A stretch of 15,518 bases of DNA from Gemmatimonadota bacterium (GTDB lineage Bacteria; Gemmatimonadota; Gemmatimonadetes; Palauibacterales; Palauibacteraceae), in the NCBI GenBank assembly GCA_013042495.1, contig JABDQB010000105.1:1-15518 (forward strand), read 5' to 3'. Shown one piece after another: positions 7,299 to 13,961 of this stretch; the stretch's first letter is position 1; the number at the start of each line of letters is the position of its first letter. The notes beneath the pieces were generated by a model. The model was not told the origin of the DNA and searched no databases. It saw only the letters and a list, made by a program, of their open reading frames with translations. Both the position numbers and the translations under genes were made by a program.

Positions 7299-9707
7299 TC
7301 AATTGCCGCTCCCGTGAGCTTCGTGGCCGCGTAGCGCCCGCCACACCCGGTCCGGCGTGAACGGAAGCGAGTCCATGCGCACGCCGACCGCGTCCCAGAT
7401 CGCGTTGGCGATCGCCGGGAGCGAAGGGTGCAGCGGCCCTTCCCCGGCCTCCTTCGCTCCGTACGGACCCTCGGGATCGGCTGCCTCCACGATCAGGGCC
7501 ACGAACTCAGGACAGTCGAGCGATGTCGGTATGCGGTAGTCCAACAACGACGGAGCGTCATGCAACCCTGCTTCCGGATCGCCACGCTTCATGATCTGCT
7601 GTTCCATGATCGCCTCGGCGAAACCCATGTACGCCGAGCCCTCCATCTGCCCTTCGACGAGCATCGGGTTTAGGGCCCGTCCGCAGTCGTGGGCCACCCA
7701 GATCGTCTTCACTTCCACGAAGCCGGTCTCCGAATCGACCTCCACCTCGGCTACATGTGCCGTGAAGCTGTAGGCCGGCGAGGCGCCGATCGTGCCGCCC
7801 CGATACTCGCCGTGCACGCCATCCTTAGGCGTGTTGTAGTGTCCGAGAGCGCCCAGCGTGCCGTGCTGCGCCTCGGCGAGCTGGAACGCCGCCGCAATCG
7901 GAAGACGTCGGTCACCGTCCGACGGCGCATCGGTATCGAAAGCCCATCCGCCGGCCAGTCGCACCCTGTCCGCCGGAATCCGCAGCGCTCCAGCCACACT
8001 CTCCCGCACCCGGTCGGCGACCTGACGGCAGGCATGCACGCAGGCGTTGCCCACCATCAAGGTCTCGCGCGACGAATAGGCGCCAAGGTCCACCGGGACG
8101 AGATCCGTATCAGCCGACAGGACGCGCACGTAGCCGAGCGGCACGCCCAATTCCTCGGCCGCGATCGCCGCCATCGTCGCGTCCGACCCCTGCCCGATTT
8201 CGGACGCGCCATGCAGGACGCTTACGCGGCCTGAGCGTTCGATCTGCACCTGCACCGCGGCCTGCGGCATTTCGTTGGGATAGATGGGGTAGTTGGTCCC
8301 CGAGATGTAGCACGAGCCAGCCACCCCTACGCCTCTGCCATAGGGAAGCTTACCGTGCTTGGACTTCCATTCGCTGGCCCTCTCTACCGCGTCCAGGCAC
8401 TCCAGGAATCCGTTCGACTGCACCCGGAACTCGTTCACCGTCCGCCCGGTGCCCATGAAGTTGCGGCGCCGGAGTTCGATCGGGTCCATCTCCAGCTCGG
8501 CCGCCACCTTGTCGAGCGACACCTCGAACGCGAATCGCGGCTGAACGGACCCGTGACCCCGTTTCGGCCCGCAGGGGGGCTTGTTCGTATACACGCGCGT
8601 CGAGTCGAACCGGTAGGACTCGAGTTCATACGGCGCGGTCAGCAACTGGCCACTGTAATAGGTCGTTACGAGGCCGAACGAAGCGTACGCGCCGCCATCG
8701 AGGAGCGAGCGGGCGTCGACCGCACGGAGCTTCCCGTCCCTGGAGGCCCCGACTCTGTACCACATGTTCATCGGGTGGCGGCCGCGGTGGGAGTAGAACA
8801 GTTCCTCCCGTGTGTACAGGAGCTTTACCGGGCGACCGGTCCTCAAGGCCAGCAAAGCGACGCAAAATTCAAGATCAAATGGCTCCGACTTCCCCCCGAA
8901 GGCTCCGCCTACCGCAGGCTGCACGACCCTGACGCGCGCAACGTCCAGTTCCAGCACTCTCGCCAGCTCGCGTTGCAGGTAGTGGGGCACCTGGGTGGAA
9001 GACCACACGGTCAGCAGCCCATCAGCGTCCACATTGCCGATCGCGCAGTGCGGCTCGATCGGCGCGTGTGTCGTGCCGTGGAAGTAGTAGTCCCCCTCGA
9101 CGATTACGTCGGACGCTTTCATCAGGTCGTCCACGGGCCCGAACTCGAGCTCGACCTTCTTGGTGATGTTACCGTTGCGCCCTGCGCGCTTCGGGTCATG
9201 GATCGGCACCGCCGCTGCCTCGTCCGTCAGCGCTTGCTCCGGTTCGAGATAGAACGGCAGGATGTCGTACTCCACGTCGATGGACTCGATCGCGGCGCTC
9301 GCCGTGTCCTCGTCGATGGCGGCGACGCACGCCAGGGCGTCCCCGATGTAGCGCACGCGGTCCAGCGCCAGCGCGTGCTCGTCCCGTGTCCACGGTATGA
9401 TCCCATACGGCGTGGGCATGTCCGCCCCCGTAATCACCTCGTGAACGCCGGGCATTTGAGTCGTGTGTTGAGCGTCGAGCGACACTATGCGTGCATGGGG
9501 ATGAGGGCTGCGGAGCAACTTTGCATGGAGCATTCCGGGGAGCGCCAGATCGTCGGTATAGATCTCGCGGCCCGTGCCCTTCCGCATTCCTTCGGGCTTG
9601 CGGTTCCGATGGCCGAGGACCCGAAAGGCGTCCGAGCCCAGGGTCTCGAGATCTTCGGGGTCGTCGGCGCCCCCGCGCTGAAGGGCGTTCAGTTCGTCAG
9701 GATGCAA
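7299..9707 (-). CDS. Molybdenum hydroxylase molybdopterin-binding catalytic subunit (4-hydroxybenzoyl-CoA reductase alpha / xanthine dehydrogenase family)
   Basis: The large catalytic subunit, 802 residues, binding the Mo-pterin cofactor. The first domain (about 40-150) has the family patterns KGTGREIYTDDL and LLRSPHPHARI. Cofactor and active-site blocks follow: STQVPHYL (237-244), VGGAFGGK (266-273), YTNKPPCGPKRGHG (373-386), IGQGS (504-508), YSSRETLMVGNA (544-555) and GAKEAGEG (750-757). In the last block Glu756 aligns with the conserved Mo-site glutamate. The PPCG-x-x-RGHG and GPYGAKEAxEG wording resembles Thauera HcrA more than xanthine dehydrogenase. The frame has no ATG or GTG between an upstream TGA and the first domain; TTG 9707, with GAGG 5 nt before it, is the best start and gives a roughly 30-residue polar N-terminal extension. 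No Tat or Sec signal is present, so the complex is probably cytosolic. It follows the [2Fe-2S] subunit by 53 nt. Confidence 0.9.
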   Translation of the reverse strand: MHPDELNALQRGGADDPEDLETLGSDAFRVLGHRNRKPEGMRKGTGREIYTDDLALPGMLHAKLLRSPHPHARIVSLDAQHTTQMPGVHEVITGADMPTPYGIIPWTRDEHALALDRVRYIGDALACVAAIDEDTASAAIESIDVEYDILPFYLEPEQALTDEAAAVPIHDPKRAGRNGNITKKVELEFGPVDDLMKASDVIVEGDYYFHGTTHAPIEPHCAIGNVDADGLLTVWSSTQVPHYLQRELARVLELDVARVRVVQPAVGGAFGGKSEPFDLEFCVALLALRTGRPVKLLYTREELFYSHRGRHPMNMWYRVGASRDGKLRAVDARSLLDGGAYASFGLVTTYYSGQLLTAPYELESYRFDSTRVYTNKPPCGPKRGHGSVQPRFAFEVSLDKVAAELEMDPIELRRRNFMGTGRTVNEFRVQSNGFLECLDAVERASEWKSKHGKLPYGRGVGVAGSCYISGTNYPIYPNEMPQAAVQVQIERSGRVSVLHGASEIGQGSDATMAAIAAEELGVPLGYVRVLSADTDLVPVDLGAYSSRETLMVGNACVHACRQVADRVRESVAGALRIPADRVRLAGGWAFDTDAPSDGDRRLPIAAAFQLAEAQHGTLGALGHYNTPKDGVHGEYRGGTIGASPAYSFTAHVAEVEVDSETGFVEVKTIWVAHDCGRALNPMLVEGQMEGSAYMGFAEAIMEQQIMKRGDPEAGLHDAPSLLDYRIPTSLDCPEFVALIVEAADPEGPYGAKEAGEGPLHPSLPAIANAIWDAVGVRMDSLPFTPDRVWRALRGHEAHGSGN

Positions 9708-9760
9708 CGCCGCCTCGCTCCCCGGGCACGATCTTGAGGTTTCGGAAGTGGGCCATCAGG

Positions 9761-10285
9761 CTACGCTTGGTCATCCACCCCCCTCCGCGCGACCAGAACA
9801 TCCGCCGGAGCCAGACCCGACCGGGTCGCCTCCGCGGCCAGTTCGACCGCTTCGAAGATCTTCGTGTATCCCGTGCAGCGACAGAGGTTTCCAGACAGGG
9901 CGCTGGCGATTTCCGCCCGATCCGGGTCAGGGTCTTCGGCCAGCAACTGGGTCGCGCTGCACAGTATTCCGGGCGTGCAGAAGCCGCATTGGGCGGCACC
10001 TGTCAGGTCGAACGCCTCCTGCAAGGCGCTCGGCCGCGGGCCCGCAGCCAGTCCCTCAACGGTCACCACGGAGCCGCTCGCCGCTTCTTGCACGGGCATC
10101 AGACAGGAAAGCACGGCTTCGCCGTTCAGCAAGACGGTGCACGCACCGCAGTCCCCCTTGTCGCACCCCTGTTTGCTTCCGGTGAGGCCAAGGATGTACC
10201 GCAGGGTCTCGAGGAGGGTATAGTGCGTGGGCACCCCCGTCTCGACTGCGTCGCCATTGACTGTGAGCCGTATGATTTCGCGCAT
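9761..10285 (-). CDS. Molybdenum hydroxylase [2Fe-2S] subunit (HcrC / CoxS-like)
   Basis: The small iron-sulfur subunit that passes electrons between the Mo site and the FAD subunit, 174 residues. The N-terminal plant-ferredoxin-like domain has Cys41, Cys46, Cys49 and Cys61 (KQGCDKGDCGAC...SC). The C-terminal helical [2Fe-2S] domain has Cys100, Cys103, Cys135 and Cys137 (QCGFCTPG...NLCRCTGY). All eight cluster ligands are present. Length is normal, with about 15 extra residues at the C-terminus. It starts at ATG 10285, with only a weak purine stretch (CCGAGAC) in front, and there is no export signal. It is the first gene of the five-gene operon and probably sets its transcription start. The subunit alone does not tell the substrate; the FAD subunit gives the subtype. 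Confidence 0.95.
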   Translation of the reverse strand: MREIIRLTVNGDAVETGVPTHYTLLETLRYILGLTGSKQGCDKGDCGACTVLLNGEAVLSCLMPVQEAASGSVVTVEGLAAGPRPSALQEAFDLTGAAQCGFCTPGILCSATQLLAEDPDPDRAEIASALSGNLCRCTGYTKIFEAVELAAEATRSGLAPADVLVARRGVDDQA

Positions 10286-10334
10286 GTCTCGGCCGCGTAC
10301 CGTCCGTGGAAAAGGGTGCGTCGATCAGGTCACG

Positions 10335-10364
10335 AGGTTAGAGTGTTTCGCCTCGGCAGGTCAA
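10335..10364 (-). promoter_or_regulatory. Candidate promoter of the molybdenum hydroxylase operon
   Basis: In the 110-bp divergent gap, TTGACC (10364-10359, minus strand) is followed after 18 nt by TAACCT (10340-10335). The -35 matches five of six consensus bases; the -10 is weaker (TAxxxT). A start near 10328 would give a leader of about 43 nt before ATG 10285. The position is right for the operon; the assignment is by pattern only. Confidence 0.4.
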
Positions 10365-10395
10365 GGTGACTGCGGGCTGAGACCGGAGATATCGA

Positions 10396-11859
10396 GTGAT
10401 GGTGGCAAGGCGACAGAAGCGTTCCTGGTGGCTGACTTGCGTGGCGGCGGGCGTCCTATGGGTGTCCGGCGCGGCTGTCCCGGCCGAAGCGCAGGAGACC
10501 GTCGCCATCGACAGATGGCTCGTTTCGAGCCCCTTCCCCGTGGATTCGGACGAAGACCCGCTGGGGATCGATTACCTCGGGGCGCCCGGGGAAGTGGCCG
10601 TCCTCCCCGATCGGGGACGTACGGTCGCGGGGGCCGACTGGAAGCTGGTTCGCCGCGACTCTGCGGCCGTTCTCGACCTCGAGGCCTTTCGGGAGGGTGC
10701 GGACGGACCGGTCGTCGTCTACGCGCATGCCTACCTGAAGTCACTGCAGGACCGCACCGTCGAGCTCACCTGGGGCGGACTCGAATGCACCTCGGTCGAG
10801 GCCTGGTTGAACGGGCGCGCCCTGGCCGCCGTTGGACGTGCCTCGCCAGGCTCCGCGGCGGGCGTAGACACGGCGAACCGGCAGGCCAGGGTTCGAGTCG
10901 GTCGCGGGTACAACACGCTTCTCATGAAGGCCGTATCCGGGGACTGTTCGTTCGGCGTGACAGCATCGGTTGGCCCCGCTTCCGCGACGTCCCTGGATGG
11001 GTTTCGTGTCCAGGCATCGAGGCCGTACGGGAACACCCGAACGGGCCCGGCGCCGTGGCTGATCGCCGACCCGGAGGCCGGTCCCGAACCGATCCTCGGC
11101 TGGAAGGAGGACCGGTTGTTCGGCGCGGGCGGCGTGCGCGTCACTGCATTCGCGGTGACCGCCATCGAGGGGGCTCGCTTCAAGGCCAAGACGGGTGGAG
11201 ACGAGGTCAGGCGGCGGATCGAGTGGCTGACTCCGGCTGAGCCGAAGACGGTGCTGATGCCGTTGTCGTTCGAGAGTCTGCGCAGGGCCGTCGACCGCGG
11301 CGAGGGCATGGCCGTCGAACTCGATTGGGACGGAGGCAAGTGGAAGGGTGTCCTGAGTCTCGACCCGGAGGCTCTCCTGACCGCCTTCCGCTCTTCGATC
11401 CGGCTCCTCGGCTGGACGGTCGTCAAAGGCTCGGCTGGACCGGCGGTAGCCGGCGGAGCGGCAATCTACGACTCGGAGGAAGAGCCTCACCCCCTGGCCA
11501 ATCTGATCCAGCTGCCGGCCTCTGCCGGCACCACGCTGCTCGGCGAATGGGAGGTCCCAGGGTGGCTGTCGGGCTTCACTCTCGCGCTCGACATCGAAGG
11601 CGCCCCGGGCGAGTATCGCCTGGACTCCGTGCCGGTGCAGGGGGAGCGCGTGGTGCTGTGCGCTGACTGTCGAAAAGGCGATCGTATTCAGGTCGTCGTG
11701 ATCACGGAGGGTGCGTGGGAGCGCTTCCCCGGAGCGTCGATTATCGATCTCCCCGAGGTCACGGTAGACAGCGCGGATCAGGCCGCCGAATGGCTGAAGC
11801 TGATCGACCAGAAGGGAAGCCGGAAGTTTCGGGAACGTGCTTCCGCGACCGGTCAGTGA
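10396..11859 (+). CDS. Secreted protein of unknown function with Sec signal peptide
   Basis: I do not recognise a family. The 487-residue product opens with basic residues (ARRQKRS), a hydrophobic core and a signal peptidase I-type site AEA|QE after residue 32, so it should reach the periplasm or the medium. The mature part begins IDRWLVSSPFPVD. This resembles the opening of beta-sandwich domains in some exported carbohydrate-related proteins, and the later stretch VELTWGGLECTSVEAWLNG also looks like a ligand-binding beta-sandwich, but I cannot name one. Cys pairs occur (ECTS, DCSF and CADC near residues 416-419), so disulfides are possible. The start is GTG 10396 or the adjacent ATG 10399, with GGAG at 10384-10387. 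It diverges from the hydroxylase operon and lies 34 nt before the next lipoprotein gene, so the two may be co-transcribed. Confidence 0.8.
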   Translation: MMVARRQKRSWWLTCVAAGVLWVSGAAVPAEAQETVAIDRWLVSSPFPVDSDEDPLGIDYLGAPGEVAVLPDRGRTVAGADWKLVRRDSAAVLDLEAFREGADGPVVVYAHAYLKSLQDRTVELTWGGLECTSVEAWLNGRALAAVGRASPGSAAGVDTANRQARVRVGRGYNTLLMKAVSGDCSFGVTASVGPASATSLDGFRVQASRPYGNTRTGPAPWLIADPEAGPEPILGWKEDRLFGAGGVRVTAFAVTAIEGARFKAKTGGDEVRRRIEWLTPAEPKTVLMPLSFESLRRAVDRGEGMAVELDWDGGKWKGVLSLDPEALLTAFRSSIRLLGWTVVKGSAGPAVAGGAAIYDSEEEPHPLANLIQLPASAGTTLLGEWEVPGWLSGFTLALDIEGAPGEYRLDSVPVQGERVVLCADCRKGDRIQVVVITEGAWERFPGASIIDLPEVTVDSADQAAEWLKLIDQKGSRKFRERASATGQ

Positions 11860-11893
11860 CGACAGGAACAGGGAGAACGCGTTGGAGCATCGC

Positions 11894-12829
11894 ATGATCA
11901 CTCGAAGCCTGCTTGGCCTCTTCGCGGCCCCCGTGCTCGGGCTTACCGGCTGCTCGAGCGGCGTGGCGGAATCCAACGCGACCCCCGAGGATCCGGTGTG
12001 CGATCTGCCGGTCGTGGCCGGTTACCTTCCGGCCCAGCTCTTCGAGGCGTCGGGGATCGCGCGCGACCCGCGCCGCTCGGACCTGTTCTGGGTGCACAAC
12101 GACAGCGACAATGATCCGTCGCTGTATGCGGTGGACACGACCGGGGCCCTGGCGGGCGAAGCGGCGATCATCGGGGCGACGAACCGGGATGTCGAGGACG
12201 TGGCAGTCGCCCGCTGCACCGAGGGCTGGTGCCTGTTCTATGCTGACATGGGAGACAACCTCTCCGTGCGCGACCAGGTCTACGTGCACAGACTGCCGCT
12301 ACCGGACCTTCCGTCTGGGGCCACCGTACCGCTCGAGGCAGTCAGCCCTTTCGCGTCGTACACGATGGTATTCCCCGGCGGCCCTCGGGACGCGGAATCT
12401 CTGTTCGTGGACTCCGAGCGGGGTGAGCTCGGTGTGGTGACCAAGGGTCGAAACGGACAGGTGGAGCTCTACGTGGCAGATCTCCAGACCCTGGAATCGG
12501 TGGACGGTCCAGTGGCTCTGGAACGAATCGGACGACTCGACGTGCCGATCGGCGGCAACTTGAGCGCCCAGTACGTCACGGCGGCGGACCTCTCTCCGGA
12601 CGGCCAGCGCCTGGGAGTGCGCAGCTATACGTGGCTGTACGTTTTCGAGTGGGCGGGCTCCAGCGCCTTCGACACTCTGGCTGCGCCAGCGAATGCCGCC
12701 CTGTTCCCGGCCGCGGAACCCCAGGGCGAGGGACTGGCCTTCTCCAACGATGGACTGCGGTTCTTCCTGGCCAGCGAGGGCCAGGGAGCTCGGCCACCTC
12801 AGCTCAGCCGGATCGACTGTCTTCCGTAA
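11894..12829 (+). CDS. Putative lipoprotein with beta-propeller-like repeats
   Basis: A 311-residue exported protein of unknown function. The N-terminus is a lipoprotein signal with lipobox GLTGC (Cys20). The mature part begins with a Cys-containing stretch, then ASGIARDPRRSDLFWVHNDSDNDPSLYAVD. The pattern SGIA...LWxHNDS...LYAxD is familiar from WD40/NHL-like propellers in extracytoplasmic bacterial proteins. Later blades include RDVEDVAVARC, RDAESLFVD, LSPDGQRLGVRSY and LAFSNDGLRFFLASEG. The second and third are typical propeller turns. Start choice: ATG 11894 has GGAG at 11884-11887 and puts the signal at the N-terminus; a longer frame from 11837 would overlap the upstream gene without benefit. 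No catalytic residues could be assigned. Its last 26 bp overlap the 3' end of the Tat gene on the other strand. Confidence 0.85.
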   Translation: MITRSLLGLFAAPVLGLTGCSSGVAESNATPEDPVCDLPVVAGYLPAQLFEASGIARDPRRSDLFWVHNDSDNDPSLYAVDTTGALAGEAAIIGATNRDVEDVAVARCTEGWCLFYADMGDNLSVRDQVYVHRLPLPDLPSGATVPLEAVSPFASYTMVFPGGPRDAESLFVDSERGELGVVTKGRNGQVELYVADLQTLESVDGPVALERIGRLDVPIGGNLSAQYVTAADLSPDGQRLGVRSYTWLYVFEWAGSSAFDTLAAPANAALFPAAEPQGEGLAFSNDGLRFFLASEGQGARPPQLSRIDCLP

Positions 12830-13319
12830 GAGGATCGTTCGGCTCGGCGACTTCTTCTTCCGAAACCGACGGCGTTTGGGTCGCAGCGCCGAACATGGGA
12901 AGCTGCTCGACGTCCGCCTCCGCTGGCGCCTCCGCTGAAGCGGGAGCCGGTTCGCCGTTCGACACGGGTGCAGACGCAGCGACAGCCGCCCCTGCAGCCT
13001 CGCCCGTAACCTCCGGCCCGGGCGTCTCAGGGGCGTCGCGAACCCCGGGTGTCGCGGCGGGCTCGCGGGCCTTTGTCGGATCCAGCCAGGTTCCGGGCTT
13101 GCCCGACCGAATGTCGGCGAGAAAGTCCTTCCCGGGGAGGTCCTTGCGAGGATCGACCTCTTCCAGCTCTCGCTGAATCTGGTTCAGGCTCCGCCGGAAC
13201 TCCCGCATGGCCGACCCCATGGATCGGGCGATCTCCGGGAACCTGCGTGGTCCGAACGCCACCAGGACGATCACGAAGATCACGACCAGCTCTGAAATTC
13301 CCAGCGACCCGAAACCCAT
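12804..13319 (-). CDS. tatA: Twin-arginine translocase subunit, TatA/TatB family
   Basis: A component of the Tat pathway that exports folded, often cofactor-containing, proteins across the cytoplasmic membrane. The 171-residue product has the standard plan: a short N-terminus with ISEL, one membrane span (VVIFVIVLVAF), the hinge FGPRRFPEIAR at 22-32, then an amphipathic helix (SMGSAMREFRRSLNQIQRELEE). The tail from about residue 84 is low-complexity, rich in Ala, Pro and Glu, and probably disordered. The acidic residue before the span and the GP hinge occur in both TatB and in many TatA proteins of non-proteobacteria. I favour TatA/TatE but TatB is possible, also by length. TatC is not in the window. 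It starts 15 nt after the HNH endonuclease stop and overlaps the facing lipoprotein gene by 26 bp. Confidence 0.87.
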   Translation of the reverse strand: MGFGSLGISELVVIFVIVLVAFGPRRFPEIARSMGSAMREFRRSLNQIQRELEEVDPRKDLPGKDFLADIRSGKPGTWLDPTKAREPAATPGVRDAPETPGPEVTGEAAGAAVAASAPVSNGEPAPASAEAPAEADVEQLPMFGAATQTPSVSEEEVAEPNDPLTEDSRSG

Positions 13320-13334
13320 GTGGCGCTACCCGGC

Positions 13335-13883
13335 TCAGTGCGACAGCAGGCGGAGAACCTCTTCGCCGTAGAACAGCCGGATGTATCGTATCTGAATAGG
13401 CGTGACGCGGCGAACTGCCCACACCAGCTCGACGTCGTTGGGCTCGGACGGATCACTGAGCAGCCGCAAGCCACATTCCGCGGGAAGTCGGTTTCCCTTG
13501 CGGAGATTACAGCGGCTGCATGCGGTGACGACGTTCGTCCACCGGTTGTCTCCGCCGCGCGAAAGAGGCACGATGTGATCCCGCGTGAGGGACTCACGGT
13601 GCCCGAGGTCTCTCCGGTGCCGGCCGCAGTACTGGCAGGAGTAGTGGTCGCGGGCAAACAGGAACGTGTTGGTGACCTGCCGGCGCAGACGGCGTGGGAC
13701 GTGGACGTAGCGAACCAGCCGAATTACCACCGGTGTTGGAAACTCGGCGGACTCAGAGCGGAACGGACGATTCTCGTCTACTTCCAGGGCCACCGCCTTG
13801 CGATCGATCACGAGACGGAGCGCCCGGCGGACTGGTATGATCGTCAGCGGCTCGAAAGACGCGTTTAGTGCGAGACAACCCAT
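13335..13883 (-). CDS. HNH endonuclease family protein
   Basis: A 182-residue protein with a C-terminal half HNH nuclease domain. The N-terminal motif LNASFEPLTIIPVRRA (6-21) marks a widespread chromosomal HNH group of unknown physiological role, in which it reads LNASYEPL. The nuclease core has zinc-type Cys83/Cys86 (CQYC), Asp102-His103 (RDHIVPLSRGG), Asn117 and Cys122/Cys125 (CSRCN-x-x-KG). The start is set at ATG 13883 because it gives MGCLALNASFEPL, where family members begin; a longer frame runs back to 14126 but would overlap priA on the other strand and adds no domain. An AGGAGGT lies upstream but 13 nt from the ATG, further than usual. No methyltransferase or restriction partner is nearby, so I would not call it a restriction enzyme. 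It leads a two-gene unit with the Tat subunit. Confidence 0.9.
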   Translation of the reverse strand: MGCLALNASFEPLTIIPVRRALRLVIDRKAVALEVDENRPFRSESAEFPTPVVIRLVRYVHVPRRLRRQVTNTFLFARDHYSCQYCGRHRRDLGHRESLTRDHIVPLSRGGDNRWTNVVTACSRCNLRKGNRLPAECGLRLLSDPSEPNDVELVWAVRRVTPIQIRYIRLFYGEEVLRLLSH

Positions 13884-13905
13884 GAAATTGAGTCGACCTC
13901 CTGTT

Positions 13906-13917
13906 CTGCCGCGGCAG
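13906..13917. repeat. 12-bp perfect palindrome in the HNH–priA divergent gap
   Basis: CTGCCGCGGCAG at 13906-13917 is its own reverse complement. It lies in the 78-bp gap between the divergent HNH and priA start codons, where both promoters must sit, so it could be a dimer-binding operator. In a high-GC genome such a palindrome can also arise by chance. Confidence 0.35.
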
Positions 13918-13961
13918 TTTAGGCGGGGTGTGAGCGGGACGTCAAGGCGTAGGGGGCTCGC

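Noticed and set aside
8355..9737. 460-residue open frame on the plus strand opposite the molybdopterin subunit
   Set aside because: It is antisense to a gene with clear family motifs. The translation is Arg/His/Val-rich without domains, as expected for a shadow frame in high-GC DNA.
10227..11240. 337-residue plus-strand frame starting before the secreted protein gene
   Set aside because: Arg/Gly-rich out-of-frame translation overlapping both the [2Fe-2S] subunit start and the secreted-protein gene; no supporting motif.
12804..13319. Possible functional link between the Tat subunit and export of the molybdenum hydroxylase
   Set aside because: None of the three hydroxylase subunits has a twin-arginine signal, and the genes are in separate transcription units.
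13335..13883. HNH gene as part of a restriction-modification or mobile element
   Set aside because: No methyltransferase, integrase, transposase or flanking repeats are nearby, and the N-terminal motif belongs to a common chromosomal group.
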